Shown here: piece after piece, positions 24,603 through 33,049 of the stretch
Layout: each line of letters begins with the position of its first letter
Numbering within the stretch: position 1 is the first letter of the stretch
Assembly (NCBI GenBank): GCA_947503305.1
Contig: CANNDF010000006.1
Span: 124,001 to 188,000, forward strand
Reading direction: 5' to 3'
From: an uncultured Dokdonia sp.
Lineage (GTDB): Bacteria; Bacteroidota; Bacteroidia; Flavobacteriales; Flavobacteriaceae
Length of the DNA: 64,000 nt
Program-made: the position numbers and the translations under genes
The notes under the pieces: model-generated
What the model saw: only the letters and a program-made list of their open reading frames with translations
What the model was told of the DNA's origin: nothing
Database searches by the model: none

Positions 24603-25826
24603 ATGCGCGTTATTTTATTTCTTGCAATTCTATTCACCTTTGATCTATATGCATTTCAAGCATTTCGGTTTTTAATAAAAGGAAGATGGGGGATATTTTT
24701 ATATTTTCTAGTAACGGCATTGATTCTATTTGGATTATACTGGCAAGTTTCAAATGGAGATAGACGTAGTTGGTCGGTAACGACGCAGGTCTTTATTGTA
24801 GCTTTTGTCGCAATGATAGTTTGTAAGATAATCTTGATTATTGCAATGTTTGGAGAAGATATCTTTAGATCCTTAGAAGGGCTATACTATAAGCTATCTG
24901 GTAAAACAACCTCCTATAGTTTGCCATCTAGACGTAAGTTTGTTAGTCAAATAGCCTTAGGAATAGCTGCTATTCCTTTTGTTTCTATACTTTATGGTGT
25001 TTTTAAAGGCCGTTATAATTTTAAAGTACTTACATATACTTTACATTTTGAAGATTTGCCAGAGGCTTTTGATGGCTATCGTATTACGCAAATAAGCGAT
25101 ATCCATAGCGGGAGTTTCGATAATAAAGAAAAGGTCGAATATGCCATAGATCTTATCAATGAACAACAGAGTGATGCTATATTATTTACTGGAGATATGG
25201 TAAATAATGAAGCGGTAGAGATGGAGCCATGGATAGATTCTTTTTCTAAACTGAAGGCAAAAGATGGGAAATTCTCTGTTTTAGGAAATCATGATTACGG
25301 GGATTATGTACAATGGGAGTCACCAGAGGTTAAAGAAGAAAACCTCAATAGACTCAAAGAAATACAAAAAGAAATAGGATTTGATTTAATCTTAAATGAT
25401 AGTCGTTTTTTAGAAAAAAATGGAGAACGCATTGCATTAGTAGGTGTCGAAAATTGGGGAGCGGGAGGATTTAAAAAAGCAGGAGATCTTAACAAAGCAA
25501 TCACCAATGTTGCTTCCGAAGATTTTAAAATATTATTAAGTCATGATCCTTCACATTGGGAGAATGAAGTAATTTCACATAAAGATCACTTTCATTTAAC
25601 ATTAAGCGGTCATACCCATGGAATGCAGTTTGGGATTGAGATTCCTGGGTGGATTAAATGGAGTCCTGTTAAATGGCGTTACAAGTATTGGGCAGGTGTT
25701 TATGAAGAGATGGGTCAGTTTATTAATGTCAATCGTGGATTTGGATATTTAGCATTCCCAGGACGTGTAGGGATATGGCCAGAAATTACAGTGTTAGAGC
25801 TTAAAAAAGGCGCTAAGCCCGTATAA
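24603..25826 (+). CDS. Membrane-anchored calcineurin-like metallophosphoesterase
   Basis: The 407-residue protein has four N-terminal hydrophobic helices (about 1-20, 27-45, 58-80 and 113-132) and then a catalytic domain with all five family blocks: ITQISDIHSGS, FTGDMVNNE, LGNHDYGDY, LLSHDPSHW and TLSGHTHGMQFG. It resembles YaeI/YkuE-type proteins, some of which cleave UDP-diacylglucosamine in lipid A synthesis, but the large membrane N-terminus is typical of Bacteroidetes homologues of unknown substrate. The active site probably faces the periplasm, judging by helix number; this is inference. It is divergent from the ABC ATPase gene. Confidence 0.9.
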   Translation: MRVILFLAILFTFDLYAFQAFRFLIKGRWGIFLYFLVTALILFGLYWQVSNGDRRSWSVTTQVFIVAFVAMIVCKIILIIAMFGEDIFRSLEGLYYKLSGKTTSYSLPSRRKFVSQIALGIAAIPFVSILYGVFKGRYNFKVLTYTLHFEDLPEAFDGYRITQISDIHSGSFDNKEKVEYAIDLINEQQSDAILFTGDMVNNEAVEMEPWIDSFSKLKAKDGKFSVLGNHDYGDYVQWESPEVKEENLNRLKEIQKEIGFDLILNDSRFLEKNGERIALVGVENWGAGGFKKAGDLNKAITNVASEDFKILLSHDPSHWENEVISHKDHFHLTLSGHTHGMQFGIEIPGWIKWSPVKWRYKYWAGVYEEMGQFINVNRGFGYLAFPGRVGIWPEITVLELKKGAKPV

Positions 25827-25862
25827 TGACTACTCGTAATATGCAAATTGGCTTTAAAATGT

Positions 25863-25870
25863 TATATTTG
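25863..25870 (+). promoter_or_regulatory. -7 promoter element (TATATTTG)
   Basis: Exact TAnnTTTG match 42 bases before the thioredoxin-fold gene at 25913. Confidence 0.5.
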
Positions 25871-25912
25871 AGGGAAATGTATATCGTTTACTAACGATAA
25901 AATCATAATATA

Positions 25913-26212
25913 ATGTCAAAATTTGGCGAATTAATCGATTTAAATGTTCCTGTCTTATTAGACTTTTATACAGACTGGAATGAAGATTCTCTATCGATGC
26001 ATCCAGTACTAAGAGATGTTGCAGCTGCCGTAGGGGATAAAGGAAAAGTTATAAAAATTGACGTTGATAAGAACAATGAACTTGCTAATGCACTTCGTAT
26101 TAAATCATTGCCTACACTTATTATATATAAGAATGGGGAAATGAAATGGCGTCAAAGTGGTGAACAGGATGCAAATACCTTGATAGGTATTATGCAAGAA
26201 TATGCTGTGTAG
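25913..26212 (+). CDS. Thioredoxin-fold protein without the CxxC active site
   Basis: The 99-residue protein aligns along its length with thioredoxins: PVLLDFYTDW leads into the active-site helix, KVIKIDVDKNNELA is strand 4, and RIKSLPTLIIYKNGE contains the cis-Pro loop. However, the Trp-Cys-Gly-Pro-Cys motif reads Trp-Asn-Glu-Asp-Ser (22-26), and the protein has no cysteine at all. It therefore cannot catalyse disulfide exchange. Preservation of the fold and cis-Pro suggests a binding or chaperone-like role. I recall similar proteins in other flavobacteria, so this is probably a conserved variant rather than decay. Confidence 0.85.
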   Translation: MSKFGELIDLNVPVLLDFYTDWNEDSLSMHPVLRDVAAAVGDKGKVIKIDVDKNNELANALRIKSLPTLIIYKNGEMKWRQSGEQDANTLIGIMQEYAV

Positions 26213-26218
26213 CCTTTT

Positions 26219-26905
26219 TTATAGATGTTTAAAGGTATATCCTTTTTTTATATAATAATCAATCATTTTTGGTAAGGCATACTCAAGATTTTTAAATGCT
26301 TTTATACTATCATGAAAAACGATCAAATCTCCAGATTTCGCCTTTTTTGTACTATTCTCTAAACACTTTTGAGGCGTTATTTTTTTCTCCCAATCATAAG
26401 CTAATGTTCGGTACATAATAATTCTATACCCTTTATTACGTAACTCATTAGCTTGAGATCTTTTAATTTTTCCGTAAGGAGGCCTGAATAATGGGAATCT
26501 AGGATGTGTTGAGGTATGTACTTCTTTATGAGAATAAGGAGACTCTATATTATTTTCCATTGTAGAAGATGCTAGATCAACATTTTCTATATATACAGTA
26601 TCATCGGTAACCCACCCTTTAAGATGATGTTGTGTGTGATTTCCCACGGCATGTCCCTCAGAAAGAATGCGATTAAAAATCTGAGGATGTTTTAAGACGT
26701 TATCACCTATGCAAAAAAAAGTAGCAGGCACTTTTTTTTTTGATAATAGATCCAGTACCCAAGGAGTAACCTCAGGAATAGGTCCATCATCAAAGGTGAG
26801 ATATATTGTTTTTTCTTTAGAAGTAATATCCCATATATACCAAGATGGGTACACCCATTTTATGATGGAAGGTACACGTATAGGAAGTGGGATAAAAAGC
26901 CCCAT
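26219..26905 (-). CDS. Polysaccharide deacetylase (NodB domain)
   Basis: The 228-residue protein carries the NodB/CE4 motifs in order: TIYLTFDDGPIPE with the catalytic base Asp and metal Asp, VGNHTQHHLKGW supplying the metal His residues, FRPPYGKIKRSQ and a late DLIVFHDSIKA motif. Such enzymes remove N-acetyl groups from peptidoglycan or other amino-sugar polymers. No signal peptide is evident; the hydrophobic N-terminus is short, so it may be membrane-associated or use intracellular substrate. It follows the DUF2723 gene by four bases on the same strand and is probably co-transcribed, placing it with envelope-glycan functions. Confidence 0.9.
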   Translation of the reverse strand: MGLFIPLPIRVPSIIKWVYPSWYIWDITSKEKTIYLTFDDGPIPEVTPWVLDLLSKKKVPATFFCIGDNVLKHPQIFNRILSEGHAVGNHTQHHLKGWVTDDTVYIENVDLASSTMENNIESPYSHKEVHTSTHPRFPLFRPPYGKIKRSQANELRNKGYRIIMYRTLAYDWEKKITPQKCLENSTKKAKSGDLIVFHDSIKAFKNLEYALPKMIDYYIKKGYTFKHL

Positions 26906-26909
26906 AAAT

Positions 26910-29900
26910 TTATTCTATAGTATCTGTAGCGTCTGCTGGAATAGGAATAGACTCTTCAATATCATTTTCTAAAGGTTCTGTCTCAAGAGTGTCCTCATCA
27001 CCATAAAAGAATGAGAATAAACGTAAATAATTATTAAACTCTTGGGCTTTCTCTTTTATGAGTTCTTCATCTTGATTTCCAACCAAAAGATCTACAAGCC
27101 CTCTATATTTTTCGATGTTTGTAATAATTTCTTCTGCATAATCATACTGTCTTTCTTCTGAGAGATTACTAAAGAAAATAAGTTGCTCTTGGTACTTCTT
27201 AGCAAGTTGTGACCATAAATCTCGTGCTTTTTGAGTTTCACCGACCTGATAATAGCCGCTTATATAAGGTTCTAACAATGTGTAGAATTCAAAGATATTA
27301 ACAGGCATTTTTTCCATAGCAATATCCATTACTTCTTTTGCTTTGTCAGGCTTACCTTCTATAATCAACTGCTCTACAACACGAGCCATATTACCACGGT
27401 ATGTGATGGCATTAGTACGTGTCTCTCTATCATGATAAATCGAAGGATCGCCACTATTACCCCAATACCATTTTTTTATAATATCATAGGACTTGTCGGC
27501 ATCTATGCGTCCCATATCATAAGGACTTCTAGGATCTACTGGGGTATTAATAGGAATTAATTTAAAACAAACACCATCAAGTTGTAAATAATCTTTCATC
27601 CATAAGTAGTCATCATCGCCAAAACTTCCTCCTGTAAAATAAATAGGGCGCTCCCAGTTGTTTGTAGCAACAATGTCTAGCATTAACAGCCTGTTCTTGT
27701 AAAGAATATCACCCGTCAAATTAATATCTATATATGGAACTACTTGATCTGCATCTTCGGCAGGGATAATTTTATTCTGTAAAGCTGCATTTTTATCTAC
27801 AGGGATTCTGATTTTCTTACTAGGGAAAGTATTGACCATTTGTCCATTACGAAGCTCTTCTTTTGTTCTAGGATCGTCACTGGCAATCCAATTAAGCCAT
27901 TGACTTATAGGCATGGCCTCATCTTCCTCAGTCTTAATAGGAATATGGAAGATAGCATCACGTGTACCATAACGATACTTCTCATGTGTAAGTTGGCTAG
28001 GGACAGGATCGCTATCATAAGCTTTCCGTTTCATTTGATCCATATACCAATCTGTATTGATAAGACTGGTGTTTACAACACGAACGTCCGTACGATACCC
28101 TTCAATTTCCTGGACATACCAAAGGGCAAAAGTATCATTATCACCTATGGTAAATAAGATGGCATTTTCATCTACCGAGTCGAGATATTTACGAGCCATA
28201 GATAGCGCTGTTTTACGACCAGAACGATCATGATCATCCCAATTTTCCTTAGCTAGTAATACAGGGGAAGCAAAAAGACAAATAACCATAGCTACAGGAA
28301 GGGCGAGCTTAGGTTTTACAAAGTCTTTAATCAAGTCAAATAATGCATATGCACCAAAACCTATCCAAATTGCAAATACATAAAAGGAACCTACTAATGC
28401 ATAATCACGTTCCCTAGGTTCAAACGGCCGTTCATTAAGGTATACTTTGAGTGCTAAACCTGTAAATAAGAAGAAGACAAGGAGTACAATAAAGTTTTTC
28501 CAATCTTTACTAGCATGAAATAGTAACCCTAATAATCCTAATAAAAGAGGTAAAAAGTAATACGTATTCCGGGCTTTATTCTCCAAAACATCTGTCGGTA
28601 AATTTTCCTGTGGGCCTATATTCCATTGATCAATAAAATTTATGCCACTTAGCCAGTTTCCATTAAAATCATCACCTTGTCCCTGAATATCATTTTGACG
28701 TCCTGCAAAATTCCACATAAAATAACGCCAATACATATACCCAAATTGATAGCTGAACATAAAGAACATATTATCTGCAAATGATGGTTTTTCAACGTCG
28801 AGAGCTTGCCCGATTTCACTTTTTAAGAACGAATGATATCCATTCATATCTACCTTACCTTGCGCATAATCAAGCTTAAATTGTGTGACAATCTCTTGTA
28901 ACTCAGGATTGCCAGCATATTCTGCTTTTATCCCAAATTTAAGAGGCCCTGTATACTGCATATAGTTTGCATTATTTTCAGGGCTCCACATACGAGGTAA
29001 GATAGCATTATGTGCATCATCTAGGTTTTGTCCGGTACCACGCCATTCATTTACAACTACATATTTTCCTAGCTTCTCGTCTTTTTCATATTTCTTTTTA
29101 TCGTCTTTGTATGGATTATCAGGATCTAAGCCTGCATAATCAGAGGTAAACTGTGGTCCGTAAAACAATTTTGTTTCAGGATATTGCTCACGGTTATAGT
29201 AAGCAAGTAATTCACGAGCATTATTTGGATTATTTTCATTAATTGTAGTTCCAGCATTTGCCCGTATAGGAAGCATCATCCAACTGGAAAACCCTATAAA
29301 AATAAATAAAACGCATAAGAGAATCGTATTAAGAGTAGGGAGGTTACGCTTTCGCGAAAGCGTAAACCCATAATAAAATAATCCAATCAATAGTAACCCT
29401 GCGATAATAGTTCCGCTATTAAAAGGGAGTCCTATAGTGTTGACAAAGAATACTTCAAGATGACCAAAAATGGCAAGGGTATAGGGTAATAGTAATTTGA
29501 AAATAAACATAAGAATTGCGACTACTATAATTAACGCAATTGCAAAGTTTTTTGGAGTGACTTCTTTTGTGTTTTTAAAATAATAAAGTAACCCTATTGC
29601 AGGTATGGTTAAGAGTCCCATAAAATGGATGCCGAAAGATTGTCCTACGATAAACGCTATAAGAATGAGCCATCTATTACCACGAGGTTTATGCATGTCC
29701 CGTTCCCATAGCAAGCCTAAATAAAATAAAAGGGACATTATAAAAGCGGCTGGGGCATATACCTCGGCCTCTACAGCATTAAACCAGAAACTATCTGTAA
29801 AACTAAACGTCAAAGCTCCTATAGCAGCACTTCCCAAAATTGCATATTGCTTGGTCGGGGTGATTACTTCTGTATTAATATGCAAAAGCTTACGCATTAA

Positions 29901-30203
29901 TAGCGTAAGGGACCAGAACATAAATAGTATGGTAAATGCACTTGTAAGGCATGAAAGATAATTTACAGCCAGGGCAATATATGTACTATCTGGAGCAAAA
30001 ATAGAGACAAAAGCCCCTAAGATTTGATAAAGGGGTGCTCCAGGTGGGTGCCCTATTTCTAGCTTAGACGATGTCGAAATATATTCTCCCGCATCCCAAA
30101 AACTAGCTGTAGGTTCTACGGTAAGAGAATAGGTGAGTAATGCAATAGCAAATACACCCCACCCTAGTATTTTGTTCCACTTCTCAAAGTTGAAGTTTGT
30201 CAT
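26910..30203 (-). CDS. DUF2723 multi-spanning membrane protein, O-mannosyltransferase-like
   Basis: The 1097-residue protein starts with about 13 membrane helices. The first loop, TVEPTASFWDAGEYISTSSKLEIGHPPGAPLY, is the DUF2723 hallmark and resembles the Asp-containing loop of GT-C protein mannosyltransferases. A second conserved stretch is NERPFEPRERDYALVGSFY, and NAILFTIGDNDTFALWYVQ begins a large periplasmic region. The C-terminal 250 residues are helical and TPR-like, ending in an acidic Glu/Asp-rich tail. The family is near universal in Bacteroidetes and is thought to act in surface glycosylation. Function here rests on family context only. It overlaps palindrome copy 7, which encodes LSRK between helices. 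Confidence 0.85.
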   Translation of the reverse strand: MTNFNFEKWNKILGWGVFAIALLTYSLTVEPTASFWDAGEYISTSSKLEIGHPPGAPLYQILGAFVSIFAPDSTYIALAVNYLSCLTSAFTILFMFWSLTLLMRKLLHINTEVITPTKQYAILGSAAIGALTFSFTDSFWFNAVEAEVYAPAAFIMSLLFYLGLLWERDMHKPRGNRWLILIAFIVGQSFGIHFMGLLTIPAIGLLYYFKNTKEVTPKNFAIALIIVVAILMFIFKLLLPYTLAIFGHLEVFFVNTIGLPFNSGTIIAGLLLIGLFYYGFTLSRKRNLPTLNTILLCVLFIFIGFSSWMMLPIRANAGTTINENNPNNARELLAYYNREQYPETKLFYGPQFTSDYAGLDPDNPYKDDKKKYEKDEKLGKYVVVNEWRGTGQNLDDAHNAILPRMWSPENNANYMQYTGPLKFGIKAEYAGNPELQEIVTQFKLDYAQGKVDMNGYHSFLKSEIGQALDVEKPSFADNMFFMFSYQFGYMYWRYFMWNFAGRQNDIQGQGDDFNGNWLSGINFIDQWNIGPQENLPTDVLENKARNTYYFLPLLLGLLGLLFHASKDWKNFIVLLVFFLFTGLALKVYLNERPFEPRERDYALVGSFYVFAIWIGFGAYALFDLIKDFVKPKLALPVAMVICLFASPVLLAKENWDDHDRSGRKTALSMARKYLDSVDENAILFTIGDNDTFALWYVQEIEGYRTDVRVVNTSLINTDWYMDQMKRKAYDSDPVPSQLTHEKYRYGTRDAIFHIPIKTEEDEAMPISQWLNWIASDDPRTKEELRNGQMVNTFPSKKIRIPVDKNAALQNKIIPAEDADQVVPYIDINLTGDILYKNRLLMLDIVATNNWERPIYFTGGSFGDDDYLWMKDYLQLDGVCFKLIPINTPVDPRSPYDMGRIDADKSYDIIKKWYWGNSGDPSIYHDRETRTNAITYRGNMARVVEQLIIEGKPDKAKEVMDIAMEKMPVNIFEFYTLLEPYISGYYQVGETQKARDLWSQLAKKYQEQLIFFSNLSEERQYDYAEEIITNIEKYRGLVDLLVGNQDEELIKEKAQEFNNYLRLFSFFYGDEDTLETEPLENDIEESIPIPADATDTIE
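29348..29361. repeat. GCTTTCGCGAAAGC palindrome, copy 7 (intragenic, 22-bp extended form)
   Basis: Exact core inside the DUF2723 gene, read on the minus strand as Leu-Ser-Arg-Lys. Dyad symmetry extends with TTAC and GTAA on the two sides to a perfect 22 bp (29344-29365), identical to copy 10. Confidence 0.95.
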
Positions 30204-30267
30204 ATTCTATTTTTTTGCAATGTCGCGAAGTTACGCATAACCCACCATTTACGCCATAGTTTTTCTG

Positions 30268-30275
30268 CAAACGTA
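30268..30275 (-). promoter_or_regulatory. -7 promoter element (TACGTTTG) for the DUF2723 gene
   Basis: On the minus strand TACGTTTG matches TAnnTTTG, 64 bases upstream of the start at 30203. No -33 partner is clear. Confidence 0.45.
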
Positions 30276-30304
30276 AAGAGTTATCTTAATATTTCTTAAA
30301 ATAA

Positions 30305-30336
30305 GTTTGCATAGCAAAAAGTTTGGTTTAAATTTG
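30305..30336 (+). promoter_or_regulatory. Promoter of tRNA-Gln (TTTG, 20-base spacer, TAAATTTG)
   Basis: The -33 element TTTG (30305-30308) and the -7 element TAAATTTG (30329-30336) match the Bacteroidetes consensus with a 20-base spacer. The -7 element ends 18 bases before the mature tRNA. This is the clearest two-part promoter in the window. Confidence 0.75.
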
Positions 30337-30354
30337 CATCCGCTATTACGATAG

Positions 30355-30427
30355 TGGCCCATGGTGTAACTGGCAACACGTCTGGTTTTGGTCCAGAAGA
30401 GTCTAGGTTCGAGCCCTAGTGGGCCAA
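30355..30427 (+). tRNA. tRNA-Gln (anticodon TTG)
   Basis: A complete cloverleaf can be folded by hand. The 7-bp acceptor stem pairs TGGCCCA with TGGGCCA (30355-30361 with 30420-30426). The anticodon stem TCTGG/CCAGA encloses the loop TTTTGGT with TTG at 30388-30390. The T arm carries GGTTCGAGCC. CCA is not encoded and would be added after transcription. It stands alone, with its own promoter and terminator, and no integrase or duplicated tRNA end is nearby. Confidence 0.95.
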
Positions 30428-30434
30428 CTCTTCA

Positions 30435-30465
30435 AACCCTCAAGCATTTGCTTGAGGGTTTTTTT
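30435..30465 (+). terminator. Intrinsic terminator of tRNA-Gln
   Basis: AACCCTCAAGC pairs with its complement around a tiny loop, followed by TTTTTTT. It begins eight bases after the tRNA. The following gap to 30720 holds only a promoter-like element. Confidence 0.9.
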
Positions 30466-30614
30466 ATGCTTGTTAGTACATTATATCAAGAAGTTCTTTA
30501 ATCTTTATTCTAGAATTGCTTTTTCATTCTTATTAAAAGGAGATTAGATAAGTAAAGATTTGGAAAGAGATAATAGGTATATATAAAAATCTTTATGATA
30601 TAGTATAAATAGGG

Positions 30615-30642
30615 TTTGCAACCTTTGCTTAGTCTATTTTTG
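30615..30642 (+). promoter_or_regulatory. Probable promoter (TTTG, 16-base spacer, TATTTTTG)
   Basis: TTTG at 30615-30618 and TATTTTTG at 30635-30642 lie 78 bases upstream of the Gfo/Idh/MocA-type gene. The spacer is slightly short for the consensus. Confidence 0.5.
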
Positions 30643-30720
30643 CAGAGGAAACTTTGTATCTTCACAAGGTATAAAATAACTAAGGGTATAGACTTAGAAC
30701 TAATGTAATTCAAAATAAAT

Positions 30721-31827
30721 ATGATATCAAGGTTGTATTGTGTAGTACTGATGTTTTTATTTGCTACATCTATTATGCTTGGCCAAAAAGAACCTTTGAA
30801 AATTGGCGTAGTAGGATTAACACATACCCATGTGCATTGGATTTTTAATAGTGATTCATATCACGAATTTGAAATCGTAGGTATTGTAGAGCCTAATAAA
30901 GAGCTAGCACGTAGGTATGCAGATCAATATAAATTTTCAATGGATATTGTGTATGATTCTTTGGAAGCGTTGATTGAGGCAAAAAAACCTCAAGCAGTCA
31001 CGGCGTTTAGCTCTATATATGATCATTTGAGTATTGTTAAGGTATGTGCGCCTCTTGGAATTCATGTAATGGTAGAAAAACCCTTAGCTGTAAGCCTTGA
31101 TCATGCTAAAGAAATGAAAAAACTTGCAAAAAAACATAATATCCATCTGTTAACCAATTATGAGACGACATGGTATCCTACAAATCATAAGGCTTATGAA
31201 TTACTCAAAAAAGATTCTATCGGAGCTCTTAGAAAAGTCATCGTACGTGATGGACATAGAGGGCCTAAGAATATAGGAGTAGATAAAGAATTTTTAGAGT
31301 GGCTGACCGATCCAGAACTTAATGGAGGAGGTGCTGTAATTGATTTTGGATGTTATGGGGCTAATTTACTTACGTGGATCATGGAAGGGAAAAAACCTAA
31401 TAACGTCACTGCCATCACACAACAACAACAGCCAGAAAACAACCCTAAAGTAGAAGATGAGGCCATTATACTTTTGGAATATGATACCACGGTAGTTATT
31501 ATTCAGGCATCTTGGAATTGGCCAATAGGAAGAAAAGATATGGAGTTGTATGGTTTAACAGGAGCTATTTATGCCGATAATCGCAATGATCTGAGAATAC
31601 GCATTGCAGAGGGGTATGATGGATATGATGAGGTTCAACTAAAACTAGAAGAAAGACAAGCTCCATATAACGATCCTTTTTTGTTTTTTACGGCGGTCAT
31701 ACACGATGAGATTAAGGTAGCTCCCTATGATTTATCTTCTTTGGAAAACAATATGATCGTAATGGAAATACTGGATGCTGCTATAAAAAGCGCCAAAAAA
31801 AGTAAGACAGTTCGATTAAAAAAATAA
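30721..31827 (+). CDS. Exported Gfo/Idh/MocA-family oxidoreductase
   Basis: The 368-residue protein begins with a Sec-type signal peptide (MISRLYCVVLMFLFATSIMLG) directly followed by a Rossmann strand, LKIGVVGLTHTHVHWIF, in which the third Gly of GxGxxG is missing. VMVEKPLAVSLDHAKEM is the conserved Glu-Lys-Pro catalytic motif, and GGGAVIDFGCYGANLLTWI is the C-terminal domain signature. Family members oxidise sugars with tightly bound NAD, and some exported ones (GH109) act as glycosidases through transient oxidation. An exported dinucleotide enzyme is notable, since free NAD is absent from the periplasm. It pairs with the GH26-like gene 12 bases downstream. Confidence 0.85.
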   Translation: MISRLYCVVLMFLFATSIMLGQKEPLKIGVVGLTHTHVHWIFNSDSYHEFEIVGIVEPNKELARRYADQYKFSMDIVYDSLEALIEAKKPQAVTAFSSIYDHLSIVKVCAPLGIHVMVEKPLAVSLDHAKEMKKLAKKHNIHLLTNYETTWYPTNHKAYELLKKDSIGALRKVIVRDGHRGPKNIGVDKEFLEWLTDPELNGGGAVIDFGCYGANLLTWIMEGKKPNNVTAITQQQQPENNPKVEDEAIILLEYDTTVVIIQASWNWPIGRKDMELYGLTGAIYADNRNDLRIRIAEGYDGYDEVQLKLEERQAPYNDPFLFFTAVIHDEIKVAPYDLSSLENNMIVMEILDAAIKSAKKSKTVRLKK

Positions 31828-31838
31828 ATAATTGTAAA

Positions 31839-32942
31839 GTGAAGCTTTTAAATATAGGTATTGTACTTCCTTTTCTTTTGCTGTTTTATAATGGATATGC
31901 TCAAGTTACGGATGGGTTACAAAAGAAAACGGTAGCAAAATTTGAACCTGCAGATGGAGAATGTCTCTTTTTTATAGGTCAAGATATGGGAGCAACCGGA
32001 GGACTTGATATGTATTCAAATGGCTATTGCGATTTTTTTGAAACACCTTCTGGAGTTACAGTGTATACCAATATCTCTCCTGGAGTTGAATCTTTTGGAT
32101 ATTATAATAAAGGGTTGGATGGGTTAAAAACAATATCTAATTGGGGAGCTGGGGATTCTTGTGCACAATGCTATATTGATGACTCTACATATAAAAATAG
32201 CCTACTTTCTATAGGATTGTCCATTGTAAATCACGAAAAAAAAATTGCCAAAGGGCAACATGATACATTTGTAAAAGATTTAGGAGCGTGGATAAAAGGG
32301 ATAAAAAGGCCAGTTTTTTTACGAATCGGTTATGAGTTTGATGGCCATGATTGGAATCATTACAATAGAAAGCATTATCTAAAAGCTTGGGAACGTATTC
32401 ATACAATCTTTACAAGTATGAAAATTGATAATGTAGCATTTGTATGGCAATCTAAAGGGACTGGGTCAGATCAAGAAGCTCTGGAAAAATGGTATCCTGG
32501 TGATGATCTGGTAGATTGGTGTGCATATTCTTACTTTGGAAATCCAGATACAGAAATGTTAACCTTTGCCAGAAAGCATAATAAACCTGTTTTTATTGCA
32601 GAAGCGAGTCCTGTTATGCAAACAGACAATTTGTTTTTTGATACAGATTTAAAAAAAGAAATTATTGCGCAAAGGGCTTGGCATAAATGGTTTGTGCCAT
32701 TTATTAAAACCTTACATGATAATAAGGACGTCATTAAAGCCTTTAGTTATATAAATACAAATTGGTCGGTAGAACCTATGTGGATTATAAATCCCACATT
32801 TCAACAAGTAGATTCTAGAATTCAAGTAAATGCGTTTATTTCTCAAAAATGGAAAGAAGAAATGTACAAGCCTAGATACTTAAAGCCTACTTCAAATTTA
32901 TGGGATTATCTTTGGTATAACGACAAAAATAAACGCAAATAA
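31839..32942 (+). CDS. Secreted GH26-like glycoside hydrolase
   Basis: The 367-residue protein has a signal peptide (1-22, ending NGYAQ) and a TIM-barrel domain. FLRIGYEFDGHDWN supplies the acid/base Glu (E166), and KPVFIAEASP supplies the nucleophile Glu (E255), spaced as in clan A GH26 enzymes. VAFVWQSKG and LVDWCAYSYFG are further family motifs. Characterised GH26 enzymes cleave beta-mannan or mixed beta-glucan and xylan; the substrate here is unknown. Four cysteines (C42, C64, C108 and C111) may form disulfides in the periplasm. It starts with GTG, 12 bases after the oxidoreductase, so the two exported proteins probably work on the same glycan. Confidence 0.82.
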   Translation: MKLLNIGIVLPFLLLFYNGYAQVTDGLQKKTVAKFEPADGECLFFIGQDMGATGGLDMYSNGYCDFFETPSGVTVYTNISPGVESFGYYNKGLDGLKTISNWGAGDSCAQCYIDDSTYKNSLLSIGLSIVNHEKKIAKGQHDTFVKDLGAWIKGIKRPVFLRIGYEFDGHDWNHYNRKHYLKAWERIHTIFTSMKIDNVAFVWQSKGTGSDQEALEKWYPGDDLVDWCAYSYFGNPDTEMLTFARKHNKPVFIAEASPVMQTDNLFFDTDLKKEIIAQRAWHKWFVPFIKTLHDNKDVIKAFSYINTNWSVEPMWIINPTFQQVDSRIQVNAFISQKWKEEMYKPRYLKPTSNLWDYLWYNDKNKRK

Positions 32943-32979
32943 TACTCGAAAAACGAGTTCAACAGATGTATATGTTTAT

Positions 32980-33047
32980 AAAACCCACAATACTAATGCA
33001 ATCTTCTGTTCCCCCAAACAAATGCTTGCAAGACTATTATGGGTTTT
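32980..33047. terminator. Large imperfect hairpin between convergent GH26-like and universal stress genes
   Basis: AAAACCCA at 32980-32987 pairs with TGGGTTTT at 33040-33047, and the interior arms also partly pair. T-rich sequence follows on the plus strand. A small hairpin (ACTCG/CGAGT) at 32944-32958 lies just after the GH26-like gene. Confidence 0.6.
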
Positions 33048-33049
33048 AT

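Noticed and set aside
30355-30427. tRNA-Gln as an integration site of a mobile element
   Set aside because: No integrase, no repeated tRNA 3' end and no compositional change was seen around it; neighbours are ordinary chromosomal genes.
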